This document shows, one piece after another, positions 20,026-28,742 of a DNA stretch of 64,000 bases. Source of the DNA: Dongia_A sp039808885. GTDB taxonomy: Bacteria; Pseudomonadota; Alphaproteobacteria; Dongiales; Dongiaceae. Numbering within the stretch: the first letter of the stretch is position 1; each line of letters starts with the position of its first letter. The notes beneath the pieces were generated by a model that ran no database searches, was not told where the DNA came from, and was given only the letters and a program-made list of their open reading frames with translations. Made by a program: the position numbers and the translations under genes. The stretch is from contig JBDHTX010000001.1 in the NCBI GenBank assembly GCA_039808885.1, positions 186,001 to 250,000 of the forward strand. The letters are read 5' to 3'.

Positions 20026-20963
20026 GCTTGCACCTGTGGCTGATAGGGATGCCGGGCATGCCAATGGCGGGCGATGTCGACGCGCCGGCAGACCCAGACC
20101 TTGTCGTGCTTGAGGACATAGTCGAGAAAGCGCTTCAAGCTGGCGAAACGGCCGGGCCGCCCGACCAGCCGGCAATGCAGCCCGACCGACATCATCTTCG
20201 GCGCGGCGGCGCCCTCCTCGTAGAGCGTGTCGAAGGCGTCCTTCAAATAGGCGAAGAACTGGTCCCCGGAATTGAAGCCCTGCGCCGCGGCGAAGCGCAT
20301 GTCGTTGGCGTCGAGCGTGTAGGGGACGACCAGGTGCGGTCCCGGGGCAAGCCTGCTCCAGAATGGCAGATCGTCGGAATAGTCGTCGGCGTCGTAGAGA
20401 AAGCCGCCATGCTCGGCGACCAGGCGCCGGGTGTTCTCCGACGTGCGCCCCGTATACCAGCCGAGCGGCCGCGCGCCGCAGATCCGGGTCAGGATCGCCA
20501 TCGCCTCCGCCATGTGGGCGCGCTCGGTCTCGATCGGCACGCCGTGATAGTTGATCCAGCGCAGGCCGTGGCTGGCGATCTCATGCCCGTCGGCCAGGGC
20601 GCGCTCGATGACCGCCGGGTGGCGCTCGGCCGCCATCGCCACGGCGAACACGGTCAGCGGCGCGCCGCGCGACCTGAACAAATCGAGCAGGCGCCAGACG
20701 CCGGCGCGCGCGCCGTATTCGTAGATCGATTCCATCGACATGTGCCGCGCGCCGGCGAAAGGCTGCGCGCCGATGATCTCGCTGAGGAAGGTCTCCGAGG
20801 CCGCGTCGCCGTGCAGGATGCAGTTCTCCCCGCCCTCCTCGTAGTTGAGGACGAATTGCACGGCAATGCGCGCCCCGCCCGGCCAATCGGCCTGCGGCGG
20901 GGTGTCGCCATACCCCTTGAGATCGCGCGGATAGGTCTGCACCAAGGCTCCCCTTCGCCCCAT
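20022..20963 (-). CDS. puuE: Allantoinase PuuE (polysaccharide deacetylase-like)
   Basis: Cofactor-independent allantoinase of the NodB-like fold that opens allantoin to allantoate. 313 residues. Typical motifs: RIAVQFVLNYEEGGENC near 30-46, SIYEYGARAGVWRLLD, GHEIASHGLRWINY, GWYTGRTSENTRRLV and FLYDADDYSDDLPFW. First gene of puuE-alc-allA-aceB. It is not the metal-dependent amidohydrolase AllB. Genes for urate-to-allantoin conversion are not in the window. Confidence 0.94.
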   Translation of the reverse strand: MGRRGALVQTYPRDLKGYGDTPPQADWPGGARIAVQFVLNYEEGGENCILHGDAASETFLSEIIGAQPFAGARHMSMESIYEYGARAGVWRLLDLFRSRGAPLTVFAVAMAAERHPAVIERALADGHEIASHGLRWINYHGVPIETERAHMAEAMAILTRICGARPLGWYTGRTSENTRRLVAEHGGFLYDADDYSDDLPFWSRLAPGPHLVVPYTLDANDMRFAAAQGFNSGDQFFAYLKDAFDTLYEEGAAAPKMMSVGLHCRLVGRPGRFASLKRFLDYVLKHDKVWVCRRVDIARHWHARHPYQPQVQA

Positions 20964-21072
20964 TAGTAATAAGTCCGGCGGCCTTTGTCAGGCCAGAGCC
21001 TTCGCCGCGGACTTCATGGGGAATTTCAGCCCGATTCTTTGAAACTGCCTTAAAGCGCGGCTATGAAGGGGC

Positions 21073-21783
21073 ATGTCCAAAGCCAGATTCGCCCCGCCCC
21101 TCTCCGAGGCCGAGATCCAGGCCCGCCTGCTCTATCGCGACGGGCTGATCCTGGTCATCGACAAGCCGGCCGGCCTGCCGGTCCATGCCGGCCCGGGCGG
21201 CGGGCCCAATCTGGAGCAATGTTTCGACGGCCTGCGTTTCGGCCTCCGGGAGCCGCCGGCCCTGGCCCACCGGCTGGACCGCGACACCTCCGGCTGCCTG
21301 GTCCTGGGACGCCACCGCAAGGCGCTGTCCAAGCTGGGCAAGCTGTTCCAGGCCGGCCAGATCGACAAGACCTATTGGGCGGTGGTGGTGGGCAGCCCGC
21401 CGGAAATCGAAGGCCGCATCGAGGCGCCGCTGCTCAAGACCACGCGCCGGGATGGCGGCTGGCGCATGGTCGTCGATCCCAAGGGCCAGGCGGCCGCGAC
21501 CCAGTACCGCGTGATGGGCGCGGGCGACGGCCTCACCTGGCTGGAGCTGAAGCCGGAAACCGGCCGCACCCATCAGGTCCGCGTCCATTGCGCCGAGCTC
21601 GGCTGCGCGATCCTCGGCGAGCCGATGTACGGCACGCTCACGCCCGAACAGCGCAAGGTGCCCCTGCATCTCCATGCCCGGGCGGTCATCATCCCGCTGT
21701 CCAAGAACAAGCCGCCCATCGCCGTGACGGCGGAGCCGCCGGAGCACATGCGGGCGGCGCTCAAGGCCTGCGGCTGGCGCTAG
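21073..21783 (+). CDS. RluA-family RNA pseudouridine synthase
   Basis: Isomerises uridine to pseudouridine in rRNA or tRNA; exact site unknown. 236 residues, a catalytic domain without an S4 domain. Visible: VIDKPAGLPVHAGPGG, the catalytic motif HRLDRDTSGCLVLGR with Asp near residue 75, DKTYWAVVVG, and ETGRTHQVRVHCAELG near 165-180. Divergent from puuE over 109 bp; its end overlaps the convergent DMT transporter by 23 bp. Confidence 0.92.
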   Translation: MSKARFAPPLSEAEIQARLLYRDGLILVIDKPAGLPVHAGPGGGPNLEQCFDGLRFGLREPPALAHRLDRDTSGCLVLGRHRKALSKLGKLFQAGQIDKTYWAVVVGSPPEIEGRIEAPLLKTTRRDGGWRMVVDPKGQAAATQYRVMGAGDGLTWLELKPETGRTHQVRVHCAELGCAILGEPMYGTLTPEQRKVPLHLHARAVIIPLSKNKPPIAVTAEPPEHMRAALKACGWR

Positions 21784-22714
21784 CGGCGCCGCGACTTTCC
21801 TGGGCTTGCAGGGCCCGCTTGCGCGCGGGAATGGTCATGGCGGCGACCCCGGCCACCACGCAGGCGAGGCCGAGCCAGGCCGTCGAGGTCAAAGTCTCCC
21901 CCAGGCACAGCACGCCGACCGCCACCCCGATGGGCACGCGCAGATAGGCCTGTGCCGTGGTTCCGACGGAACCCAAGGTGTGGACCAGGCGGAAATAGAT
22001 GGTGAAGGCCAGCGCGGTGGAGAACACCGAAAGCCCGAGCAAGGCCAGGAGGGAGTCCGTTGAGGGCTCCAGCGTCCAGGGGCGATCGAGGAAGAGGCTG
22101 GCCGGGATCAGGATCGCCGTGCCACAGAGCAGCGACCCCGCCGCCGGCATGATCGGATCGAGCCCCTTGAAGGAGCGGCCGAAGATGGCAGCACCGGCAT
22201 AGCAGATCGTCGCCGCCACGATGGCCAGCTGCGCCACGAGCTCGCGCCCGAATCCGCCCAGGGCCTCGACCCCCACGATGAGTCCGATGCCGAGCATCCC
22301 CGCGACCACGCCGAACAGTTTCCGCGCGGTCACCGCCTCATGCCGGGTGAGCATGGCGGTGAGCAGGAAGGCGAAGATCGGCGAGGTGGAATTCAGGATC
22401 GTCGCCAGCCCGGCATCGACGCTGCGCTCCGCCCAGGCGATCAGGGTGAACGGGACGACGCTGTTGAGGCAGGCCTGGAACAGGAAGCGCAGCCAGACTG
22501 CGCGGCCGCGCGGCAGAGTCATCCCGCGGCAGCGCAGGACGAGCAGCAGCAGACTGCCGGCGATCAGCGTCCGCGCCGCGATCAGCGTCACCGGCGGGAT
22601 CGTCGCCACGCCGATCTTGATGAAGGTGTAGGACGCGCCCCACAACGTCGCCAGCACAGCCAGAAGCAGGAGTTCGGCGGCGACATTCGGAGTTCCCGAC
22701 CTGGCTTCGGCCAT
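21761..22714 (-). CDS. EamA/DMT-family transporter
   Basis: Inner-membrane carrier of about 317 residues with ten predicted helices and two EamA repeats (ATLWGASYTFIKIGVATIPP in the first; FSTALAFTIYFRLVHTLG in the second). Likely exports amino acids or metabolites; substrate unknown. ATG at 22714 directly follows a GGGAAAG; the longer form to 22774 adds a non-family N-terminus. Tail-to-tail overlap with the pseudouridine synthase gene. Confidence 0.88.
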   Translation of the reverse strand: MAEARSGTPNVAAELLLLAVLATLWGASYTFIKIGVATIPPVTLIAARTLIAGSLLLLVLRCRGMTLPRGRAVWLRFLFQACLNSVVPFTLIAWAERSVDAGLATILNSTSPIFAFLLTAMLTRHEAVTARKLFGVVAGMLGIGLIVGVEALGGFGRELVAQLAIVAATICYAGAAIFGRSFKGLDPIMPAAGSLLCGTAILIPASLFLDRPWTLEPSTDSLLALLGLSVFSTALAFTIYFRLVHTLGSVGTTAQAYLRVPIGVAVGVLCLGETLTSTAWLGLACVVAGVAAMTIPARKRALQAQESRGAASASRRP

Positions 22715-22803
22715 CTTTCCCACGCGCGGATGAAGCAGCGCGGGAACCGTCTCACGAAGCCGGGCGCCGGTCACTCAGGGACAGTTTGCCGGCCGCCGAA
22801 GCA

Positions 22804-23475
22804 TCAGCGGCGCGAAGCCTGGCCCGCCTCGTCCACCGGACCGGCGAACAGCAGCAGATTGCCGTCGGGGTCCCGGACGATGAAGGTCCTTGCGCCCCAC
22901 GGCTCCAGCCGCAGCGTCTGATGAAACGGCACGCCGGCGAATTGACAGGCCGCGAAGAGCGCCTTGACCCCACCGGGGCTGTCCAGAATCAGGCTGGCGG
23001 AGAGCAGGTCCTCCCGCGCGCAACGCGCGCCGTCGAGGACCGGCCTATCCACCTGGCGCAGGTTGAGCCGGGCGCCGTCACGTACCACCTGGCCGTAGAA
23101 AGGCGGATCGCCATAGGCAAAGGCAACGGTGAAGCCGAGCTTCTCGGCGTAGAAGGCGCAGGCCGCCTTGAGGTCCAAAGTGAAGAGCTGCGGCTCGGCT
23201 GCGGCGAGGCGGGGTTCCGGCGATGTCGAGGGGGCGCGCTTGGGCATGTCGACCAGTCCTTCTCTGAGGGCGGCCCAGCCAGCAAATCCCGCCTGTCGCG
23301 CGACCAGCTCCTGCGCGTCCACGAGCCGGAACGGGAGCGCTAGGATCTCGGCGTCGGTCAGGCCCTGATATCGCGGCAGCACGGCGCGAATCTGCGCCGC
23401 GACGGGATGATATCCCGTGCGATGCCAGCGCAGGACGAGCTTTGCTTGCTTCTTGAGGTTCTCGAGACTCGGCAT
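22804..23475 (-). CDS. VOC (glyoxalase/bleomycin-resistance) family protein with helical N-terminal domain
   Basis: 223 residues. The N-terminal 75 residues (LENLKKQAKLVLRWHRTGYH, RVVDAQELVARQAGF-like) form a small helical module often found before VOC domains. Residues about 95-215 form a single vicinal-oxygen-chelate domain (FYAEKLGFTVAFAYGDPPFY, then TFIVRDPDGNLLLFAG). It may bind or modify a small hydrophobic compound; no substrate can be named. Starts opposite the orphan ORF at 23685, with 209 bp between the starts. Confidence 0.8.
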   Translation of the reverse strand: MPSLENLKKQAKLVLRWHRTGYHPVAAQIRAVLPRYQGLTDAEILALPFRLVDAQELVARQAGFAGWAALREGLVDMPKRAPSTSPEPRLAAAEPQLFTLDLKAACAFYAEKLGFTVAFAYGDPPFYGQVVRDGARLNLRQVDRPVLDGARCAREDLLSASLILDSPGGVKALFAACQFAGVPFHQTLRLEPWGARTFIVRDPDGNLLLFAGPVDEAGQASRR

Positions 23476-23684
23476 GGGCGCAATCCGGGTTGACGTCTGG
23501 TAGGTGGGCTTTGCCCCTCCGGCCTTGCGCCGTTGCGCCCTACTGCAACACAGCCATCCTTGCGGGAGCGAGCTCCGCTGTCAACCGATGTCCCGATTCC
23601 ACCACGTGCACGCCGCCAGCTTGCCCAGTATCCGACACACTCGCCGGCGATACATACGTGGACATCCACCAAAGGAGCGAAGGC

Positions 23685-23921
23685 ATGCGCTGGAACACCG
23701 GGATCGGCAATCGGCTCTGGCCGAACGAGATCGGGAATTTCGTGTCCGGCATCAAACGGAGCACGATCGGGGCAATCGTCGCGCAATTCCGCGCCGCGCC
23801 GCGGGATGCAAGGAAGCATGGCTTGCATGTGCCGCCACGCGTGACGGCCGCGCGCGAGGCGATGCCGGCGGTGGCGATCGGGATCCTGGACCGGCGCCAG
23901 GTGCGCCTGCGCCGCGACTAG
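23685..23921 (+). CDS. Hypothetical 78-residue basic protein
   Basis: Not recognised. Supported by a good ribosome site (AAAGGAG, 9 bases before the ATG) and by high third-position GC in this frame. The product is basic (many Arg/Lys), with a possible amphipathic helix around IGNFVSGIKRSTIGAIVAQF and no signal peptide. Its stop shares CTAG with the stop of the convergent phosphodiesterase gene. It sits alone in an otherwise non-coding 440-bp stretch between two minus-strand genes. It could still be a chance ORF. Confidence 0.45.
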   Translation: MRWNTGIGNRLWPNEIGNFVSGIKRSTIGAIVAQFRAAPRDARKHGLHVPPRVTAAREAMPAVAIGILDRRQVRLRRD

Positions 23922-25468
23922 CGCGCGGCGGCGACCTGGGCTGGCGGTTGCGCCAGCAGGCTGCGGCCGCTGAGCCCGGGCGGCACCGGCAGGCCGAGCA
24001 GGTCGACCACCGTCGGCATCACGTCGAAAGAGCTGGCGACGAAGTTCGTGCCGCGCGCCATCCGCGGCGAAGCGATGTAGGCGATGCCATGACCGCCGGA
24101 ATGGCCGCCAGTGCGCCGGTATGGCGCCGGGCCGATCAGCCCGAAGCGGTCGTGGAAGAAGGCGAGCGGCGCGCCCTGCCACAGCACCACCAGGTCCGCC
24201 TGGGTCGGGTCGGCGGCGCGCGGATCGTCGGCGACCGGGCGCTGCAGATCGCGCACCACCGGCGCGCCGGTGCGTGGATTGCGGCAGGCCTGCAGCACGG
24301 CGCAGATCTCGTCCAGCGTCGCCGCGTATTGCGCCGGCTCGACAAGGCCGTGGCCCTCGCGCCCCTTCAGGTTGATGCGCACACGGCCGTCGTAATAGGA
24401 CGGCAGCGCGAAGGCGCGCATCTGCGGCCAGAAGCGCCGATAGAGCGACGCCGGCATCCAGTCGATCTTGCAGCGCTCCTCCGCCTCGAACTTGACGGGG
24501 ATGCAGGCGCGCACCGAGCGCGACCAGATCTCCTTGGGGCCCATCATCGGCAGCCCATCCGGAGCGACCGCCCAGTCGGCACGCCGCTGGTAGAGCGGCG
24601 CGCCGAAGCTCCAGCGATAGAGCAGCTCCGGCAGCAGCAGCATGGTCGGCACGTCGGAATCGTTGGCCCCCATGCCATGCATCGAGAACAGCACCAGCTC
24701 CACGTCGGGCAGCGCCGCGCGGTACTCGCCCAGCATGCGGTCGAAGGCCTCGTAGACGCCGACGATCCCGTCGTGCGCCGGCGCGGCGGAGGGCAGGCCG
24801 TGCAGCGGGTGGGTCTCGTCCCAGCCGTGCCACAGCGCCTCGATCGCGGAATGGAACTCGCTCACCACCAGCAGGCCGAGATCCCACTCGGGAAGCCGCT
24901 CCTGGAGCAGCCAGAGCCCGATCCGCGCCCGCGCCTCGACCGCCTTGACCAGCGCGTCCGCCATCGCCCGCGCCTCGTCTGCATTCTGCCAGACGAAGCC
25001 GTAGATATAGGGCGTCGCGGGATAGGGGCCGAACCGCGCCGCGATTTCCCGGTCCAGCCCGGCCGGCGCGCAATGCGGCGCGATGCCGGCATCATGCGCG
25101 CCCCAGCTCACCAGTCCCTGGCAGTTGGGCGCGGCGGCGAGGTCGAAATAGGGCGCGTCGAAGATCACCGCGCGCAGAGCGAGATCGGCCAGGAACGGCT
25201 TGTGCTGCGTGCCGAACTGGACCGGCCGGTAGGACGCGGGATCGAGCCGCACCGCCGCGTGGCGTTGATAGGCCGCGGGCGCGCGGCCCAGGCTGACATG
25301 CTCCCAGGCGAGGCCGGTGCGCTTGGCCTCGCCGTGATCGAGCGCCACCGTCGCGGATTGCGCCGCCAGCGCCTTGAGATGGGGCATGCGGCCGGCTGCC
25401 ATCAGCTGTGCGGCGACGCTCGGCTCGTAGCCGTCGAGACCGATCGCCAGGACACGCTGTCGCGCCAC
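23918..25468 (-). CDS. Alkaline-phosphatase-superfamily type I phosphodiesterase/nucleotide pyrophosphatase-like protein
   Basis: 516 residues of the AlkP superfamily: RVLAIGLDGYEPSVAAQL at the N-terminus (metal Asp), candidate nucleophile region GEAKRTGLAWEHVSLGR, then VLFSMHGMGANDSDVPTML and HSGGHGIAYIASPRMARGTNF. It should hydrolyse a phosphodiester or sulfate ester; the substrate is unknown. Start is GTG at 25468, 11 bp after the glycosyltransferase and preceded by AAGGGGCGG; the longer reading to 25741 overlaps that gene. Last gene of the aromatic operon. Pairing with a glycosyltransferase suggests surface glycan or glycolipid work. Confidence 0.8.
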   Translation of the reverse strand: MARQRVLAIGLDGYEPSVAAQLMAAGRMPHLKALAAQSATVALDHGEAKRTGLAWEHVSLGRAPAAYQRHAAVRLDPASYRPVQFGTQHKPFLADLALRAVIFDAPYFDLAAAPNCQGLVSWGAHDAGIAPHCAPAGLDREIAARFGPYPATPYIYGFVWQNADEARAMADALVKAVEARARIGLWLLQERLPEWDLGLLVVSEFHSAIEALWHGWDETHPLHGLPSAAPAHDGIVGVYEAFDRMLGEYRAALPDVELVLFSMHGMGANDSDVPTMLLLPELLYRWSFGAPLYQRRADWAVAPDGLPMMGPKEIWSRSVRACIPVKFEAEERCKIDWMPASLYRRFWPQMRAFALPSYYDGRVRINLKGREGHGLVEPAQYAATLDEICAVLQACRNPRTGAPVVRDLQRPVADDPRAADPTQADLVVLWQGAPLAFFHDRFGLIGPAPYRRTGGHSGGHGIAYIASPRMARGTNFVASSFDVMPTVVDLLGLPVPPGLSGRSLLAQPPAQVAAAR

Positions 25469-25479
25469 TCGCCGCCCCT

Positions 25480-26430
25480 TCAGCCGCCGCGCGCGCCGAG
25501 TTCCCGGCGCGCCGCCAGGATGCCGCGCAGTTTGGAGGCTTTCTTCAGCGCCGTCACCCAGATTTCCGGCTGCCGCGTCAGGCGCCCGCGCAGATAGGAC
25601 AGCTCGCTCCGCAACAGGTCGCGCCACAGGTGCCGGGCCGTCGGCAGCTGATCCGGGGGCGTCGCCCGCGCCCCGGCGAAGAACCGGCCTTCGTAGTAGC
25701 GCCGCAGATAGGAGATCGATTGCCGGTCGGGCGGAATCCAATGGGTGACCTGCGCCGCCGGCACCCAGATTCCATCGCCGCCGGCGGCGCGGATGCGCGT
25801 CAGCACGGCGCTCTCCTCGCCGCTCAGCAGGAAGCGCCCCGGCTGGCGGCCGCGCCGCACGTCATAGAGATGCGCGCGCTGCTCCCTGCCGCGGATCGCC
25901 ATGTTGGCCCCGAAGGGGATGCGCCGCGGATCATCGCCCACCGGCCCCAGCCCGGCCACCACCGAGCGCCGCGCGAAGGCCGTCCCGATCAGCGGCAGGG
26001 CGCCCGGCAGCCATCCGGGCGGCTCGCCTTCGAAGTGCAGTTCCACCGGCCCGCCGAAATAGGCGGCATCGGGAAAGGCGTCGAAGGCCGCCTCGTAGGC
26101 GCGCAGCCACCCCGCATCCACCACTACGTCGTCGTCGGTCCACAGGAAATAGTCCACGTCCAGCGCCAGCACGGCGGCATTGCGCGCGCGCGACAACCCG
26201 GCCTCCGGTTCGATCAATATCTCCAGCGGCAGCCGGTCACGGAACCCCGCCGCCACGGCGCGGGTCTCAGCGCAATCGGCGTTGTCGACCAGGACGACGC
26301 GCCAGGCGGCGCGCCGCGGCGGCGCGGCCACGGCCAGCGAGGACAAAGTCCGCGCCAGAGAGCGGGGCCTCCGATAGGTGCAGATGACGGTTGCGATGGC
26401 GGGCGCGCGCGACGTCACGCCCACGGTCAC
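25480..26430 (-). CDS. Family 2 glycosyltransferase
   Basis: GT-A fold glycosyltransferase of 316 residues: TVICTYRRPRSLARTLSSL at 14-32, DNADC, EAGLSRARNAAVLAL, and the metal-binding DxD-like WTDDDVVVD near 97-105; RRYYEGRFFAGAR in the C-terminal half. No membrane helix, so cytosolic or peripheral. It transfers a sugar from a nucleotide donor; the acceptor is unknown. Overlaps the chorismate mutase gene upstream (ATGA) and precedes the phosphodiesterase by 11 bp, so it is co-expressed with aromatic amino acid genes. Confidence 0.87.
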   Translation of the reverse strand: MTVGVTSRAPAIATVICTYRRPRSLARTLSSLAVAAPPRRAAWRVVLVDNADCAETRAVAAGFRDRLPLEILIEPEAGLSRARNAAVLALDVDYFLWTDDDVVVDAGWLRAYEAAFDAFPDAAYFGGPVELHFEGEPPGWLPGALPLIGTAFARRSVVAGLGPVGDDPRRIPFGANMAIRGREQRAHLYDVRRGRQPGRFLLSGEESAVLTRIRAAGGDGIWVPAAQVTHWIPPDRQSISYLRRYYEGRFFAGARATPPDQLPTARHLWRDLLRSELSYLRGRLTRQPEIWVTALKKASKLRGILAARRELGARGG

Positions 26431-26756
26431 GGCTGCGCGCCCTTGCGGTCGAAGGCGTCGAACTCGTGGGCGATCGAGGCTTCGACCAGCGCGCGATACG
26501 CGGCGGCGACCACCGCGGGATCGGCGCCGAGGCGGCGCGCTTCCGCCGTCACCTTCGCCAGCACGTCGGCGATGCGCGCCTCGTCACGCACCTGGTCGCG
26601 GCGCTGCTTCAGCCGCGCCGCCTCGTCGATATAGTGCAGGCGGTCGGCCAGCAGCGCGACGATGGCGCGGTCAAGCGCGTCGATCTCGACCCGCACCTCG
26701 GCCATGCCGGCGCAGCGCTTGCGGTCGGGCTTGTCCGGGTTAGGCTTGCTTGGCAT
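26427..26756 (-). CDS. Chorismate mutase, AroQ/PchB-like stand-alone
   Basis: 109-residue all-helical chorismate mutase of the AroQ class. The segment CAGMAEVRVEIDALDRAIV at about 15-33 matches the PchB-like group, and the helix LLADRLHYIDEAARLKQRR carries the expected Arg/Lys residues. Chorismate to prephenate is the likely reaction; isochorismate-pyruvate lyase activity, seen in PchB, cannot be excluded. Starts inside the tyrA end (17-bp overlap) and ends in an ATGA overlap with the glycosyltransferase. It is the second chorismate mutase of this operon. Confidence 0.85.
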   Translation of the reverse strand: MPSKPNPDKPDRKRCAGMAEVRVEIDALDRAIVALLADRLHYIDEAARLKQRRDQVRDEARIADVLAKVTAEARRLGADPAVVAAAYRALVEASIAHEFDAFDRKGAQP

Positions 26757-27624
26757 CGATGATCGAGCGGCGGACGGCGCGGGTGCGGGTGAACCAGTCT
26801 TCCAGCTTCTCGCCCTCGCCCCAGCGGATGGCGCGCTGCAAGGCGGTCAAATCCTCGCTGAAGCGGCCCAGCATTTCGAGCACCGCTTCGCGGTTGTTGA
26901 GGAAGATGTCGCGCCACATGATCGGGTTGGAGGCGGCGATGCGGGTGAAGTCGCGGAAGCCGGAGGCGGAGAACTTGATCACCTCGCGCTGGGTGCTGTC
27001 CTCGAGCCCCGTCGCCGTGCCGACGATGGTGTAGGCGATCAGATGCGGCAGGTGCGAGGTGATGGCCAGCACCTGGTCGTGGTGGACGGGCTCCATGATC
27101 TCGACATTGGAGCCGAGGCCGCGCCAGAACCGCGCCAGCCGCTCCACCGCGCCCTCATCGGTGCCGGGCAGCGGGGTGAGGATCTGCCAGCGTCCCTCGA
27201 ACAGCTCGGCGAAGCCGGCTTTCGGCCCGGAATGCTCGGTGCCGGCGACCGGATGGCCGGGAATGAAATGCGCGTGATCGGGCACCAGCGGCCCGAGGTC
27301 GCGCACCGCAGCCTGCTTCACCGAGCCGACATCGCTCAGGATCGCCCCCGGCTTCAGGGCAGGGGCGATCGCCTGGCCGACCGCGGGATAGGCCCCGATC
27401 GGCACGCAGATGATGACGAGATCGGCGTCCCGCGCCGCCGCCGCGGGGTCGGCGTGGTAGCTGTCGCCGAGCTTCAGGGCCTCGGCCTCCCGCAATGCCT
27501 CGGCCGAGGCATCGGCGATGGCGATGGTCTTCGCCAAATTGTGCCGGCGCGCGCCCCGCGCGATCGAAGAGCCGATCAGCCCGATGCCGATGATGCAGAG
27601 CTTGTCGAAGAGGGGATCGCTCAT
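26740..27624 (-). CDS. tyrA: Prephenate/arogenate dehydrogenase (TyrA)
   Basis: NAD(P)-dependent oxidative decarboxylation of prephenate (or arogenate) towards tyrosine. 294 residues without a C-terminal ACT domain. Rossmann motif CIIGIGLIGSSIARGARR at 10-27, DVGSVKQAAVRDL, the substrate-binding HPVAGTEHSGP near 128-138, and HDQVLAITSHLPHL with catalytic His. ATG at 27624 overlaps the hisC stop (ATGA), deciding against the longer reading. With hisC and the mutases it forms a tyrosine branch. Confidence 0.94.
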   Translation of the reverse strand: MSDPLFDKLCIIGIGLIGSSIARGARRHNLAKTIAIADASAEALREAEALKLGDSYHADPAAAARDADLVIICVPIGAYPAVGQAIAPALKPGAILSDVGSVKQAAVRDLGPLVPDHAHFIPGHPVAGTEHSGPKAGFAELFEGRWQILTPLPGTDEGAVERLARFWRGLGSNVEIMEPVHHDQVLAITSHLPHLIAYTIVGTATGLEDSTQREVIKFSASGFRDFTRIAASNPIMWRDIFLNNREAVLEMLGRFSEDLTALQRAIRWGEGEKLEDWFTRTRAVRRSIIDAKQA

Positions 27625-28721
27625 TGCGTCGCCGCTCCCTTCACGAAGTCCTCGATCGCCTGGGCGCAGGCCTGCACCGCGTCTTCTTCCGCGATGGTGA
27701 CGCGCAGGCAATCGGGCAGGCCATAGGCCGCCACGCGCCGCGGCAGGATGCGCCGCGAATTGAGGAATTTCAGCGCCGCCTCGGCGTTCAGCTTGGGGTC
27801 GGCGGGGAACTTCACCAGCACGAAATTGGCGACGCTGGGATAGGTGTGCAGCCCGAGTTCCTTCATCCGCTGGGCGAACCAGGGCAGCCAGTAATCGTTG
27901 TGCGCCTTGGCCTTCGCCGTATGCGCGGTGTCGGCGATGGCCGCGGCGCCAGCAGCCTGGGCCGGCGCCGGCACGTTGAAGGGGCCGCGGATGCGGTTGA
28001 GCACGTCGGCCACCGCAGGCGGGCAATAGGCCCAGCCCAGGCGCAGCGCGGCGAGGCCGAAGATCTTGGAGAAGGTCCGCGTCATCACCACGTTGTCGTG
28101 GCTTTTCACCAGGTCGATGCCGGAATCGTAGTCCGGCAGGCCGACATACTCGGCATAGGCGGCATCGACCACCAGCAGCACGTTGTCCGGCAAGCCGGCG
28201 CGCAGCCGCGCCAGCTCCGCCTTGGTGATGTAGGAGCCGGTCGGGTTGTTCGGGTTGGCGACGAAGCAGATGCGGGTCCGCGGCGTCACCGCCCGCAGCA
28301 GGGCGTCGACATCGGTGCGCAAGTCGGTCTCCGGCGCCGCCACCGGCGTCGCCCCCACCGACTTGGCGGCGATCGGGTAGACCAGGAAGCCGTGCTGCGA
28401 ATAGAGCACCTCGTCGCCCGGGCCGGCATAGGCGCGCACCAGGAGCTGCAGCACCTCGTCGGAGCCCGCGCCGCAGACGATCTGCTCGGCGGCGATGCCA
28501 TAGGCACGGCCCAGCGCCTCACGCACCGTCCTCGAGGTGCCCTCCGGGTAGCGGTGCAGCTCGTCCGCCGTCGAGCGATAGGCGGCGATCGCCAGCGGGC
28601 TGGCGCCCAGCGCGCTCTCGTTGGAGGCCATGCGATGGATCGGCCCCGAACCCGGCAGGGAATGATCGCCGGGGACATAGGCGGCGATGTCCAAAATGCC
28701 GGGGCGCACGGTCAGCGACAT
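27621..28721 (-). CDS. hisC: Histidinol-phosphate/aromatic aminotransferase
   Basis: PLP fold-type I aminotransferase of 366 residues, HisC family. PLP lysine in TRTFSKIFGLAALRLGW near 215-230; ANPNNPTGSYI, DAAYAEYV and NFVLVKFP are family motifs. In this context between chorismate mutase and tyrA it most likely transaminates prephenate or aromatic keto acids, though a role in histidine synthesis is possible too. 21 bp after the upstream mutase gene; overlaps tyrA by four bases. Confidence 0.93.
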   Translation of the reverse strand: MSLTVRPGILDIAAYVPGDHSLPGSGPIHRMASNESALGASPLAIAAYRSTADELHRYPEGTSRTVREALGRAYGIAAEQIVCGAGSDEVLQLLVRAYAGPGDEVLYSQHGFLVYPIAAKSVGATPVAAPETDLRTDVDALLRAVTPRTRICFVANPNNPTGSYITKAELARLRAGLPDNVLLVVDAAYAEYVGLPDYDSGIDLVKSHDNVVMTRTFSKIFGLAALRLGWAYCPPAVADVLNRIRGPFNVPAPAQAAGAAAIADTAHTAKAKAHNDYWLPWFAQRMKELGLHTYPSVANFVLVKFPADPKLNAEAALKFLNSRRILPRRVAAYGLPDCLRVTIAEEDAVQACAQAIEDFVKGAATQ

Positions 28722-28742
28722 GATACCAGACCCTCGTTCGAT

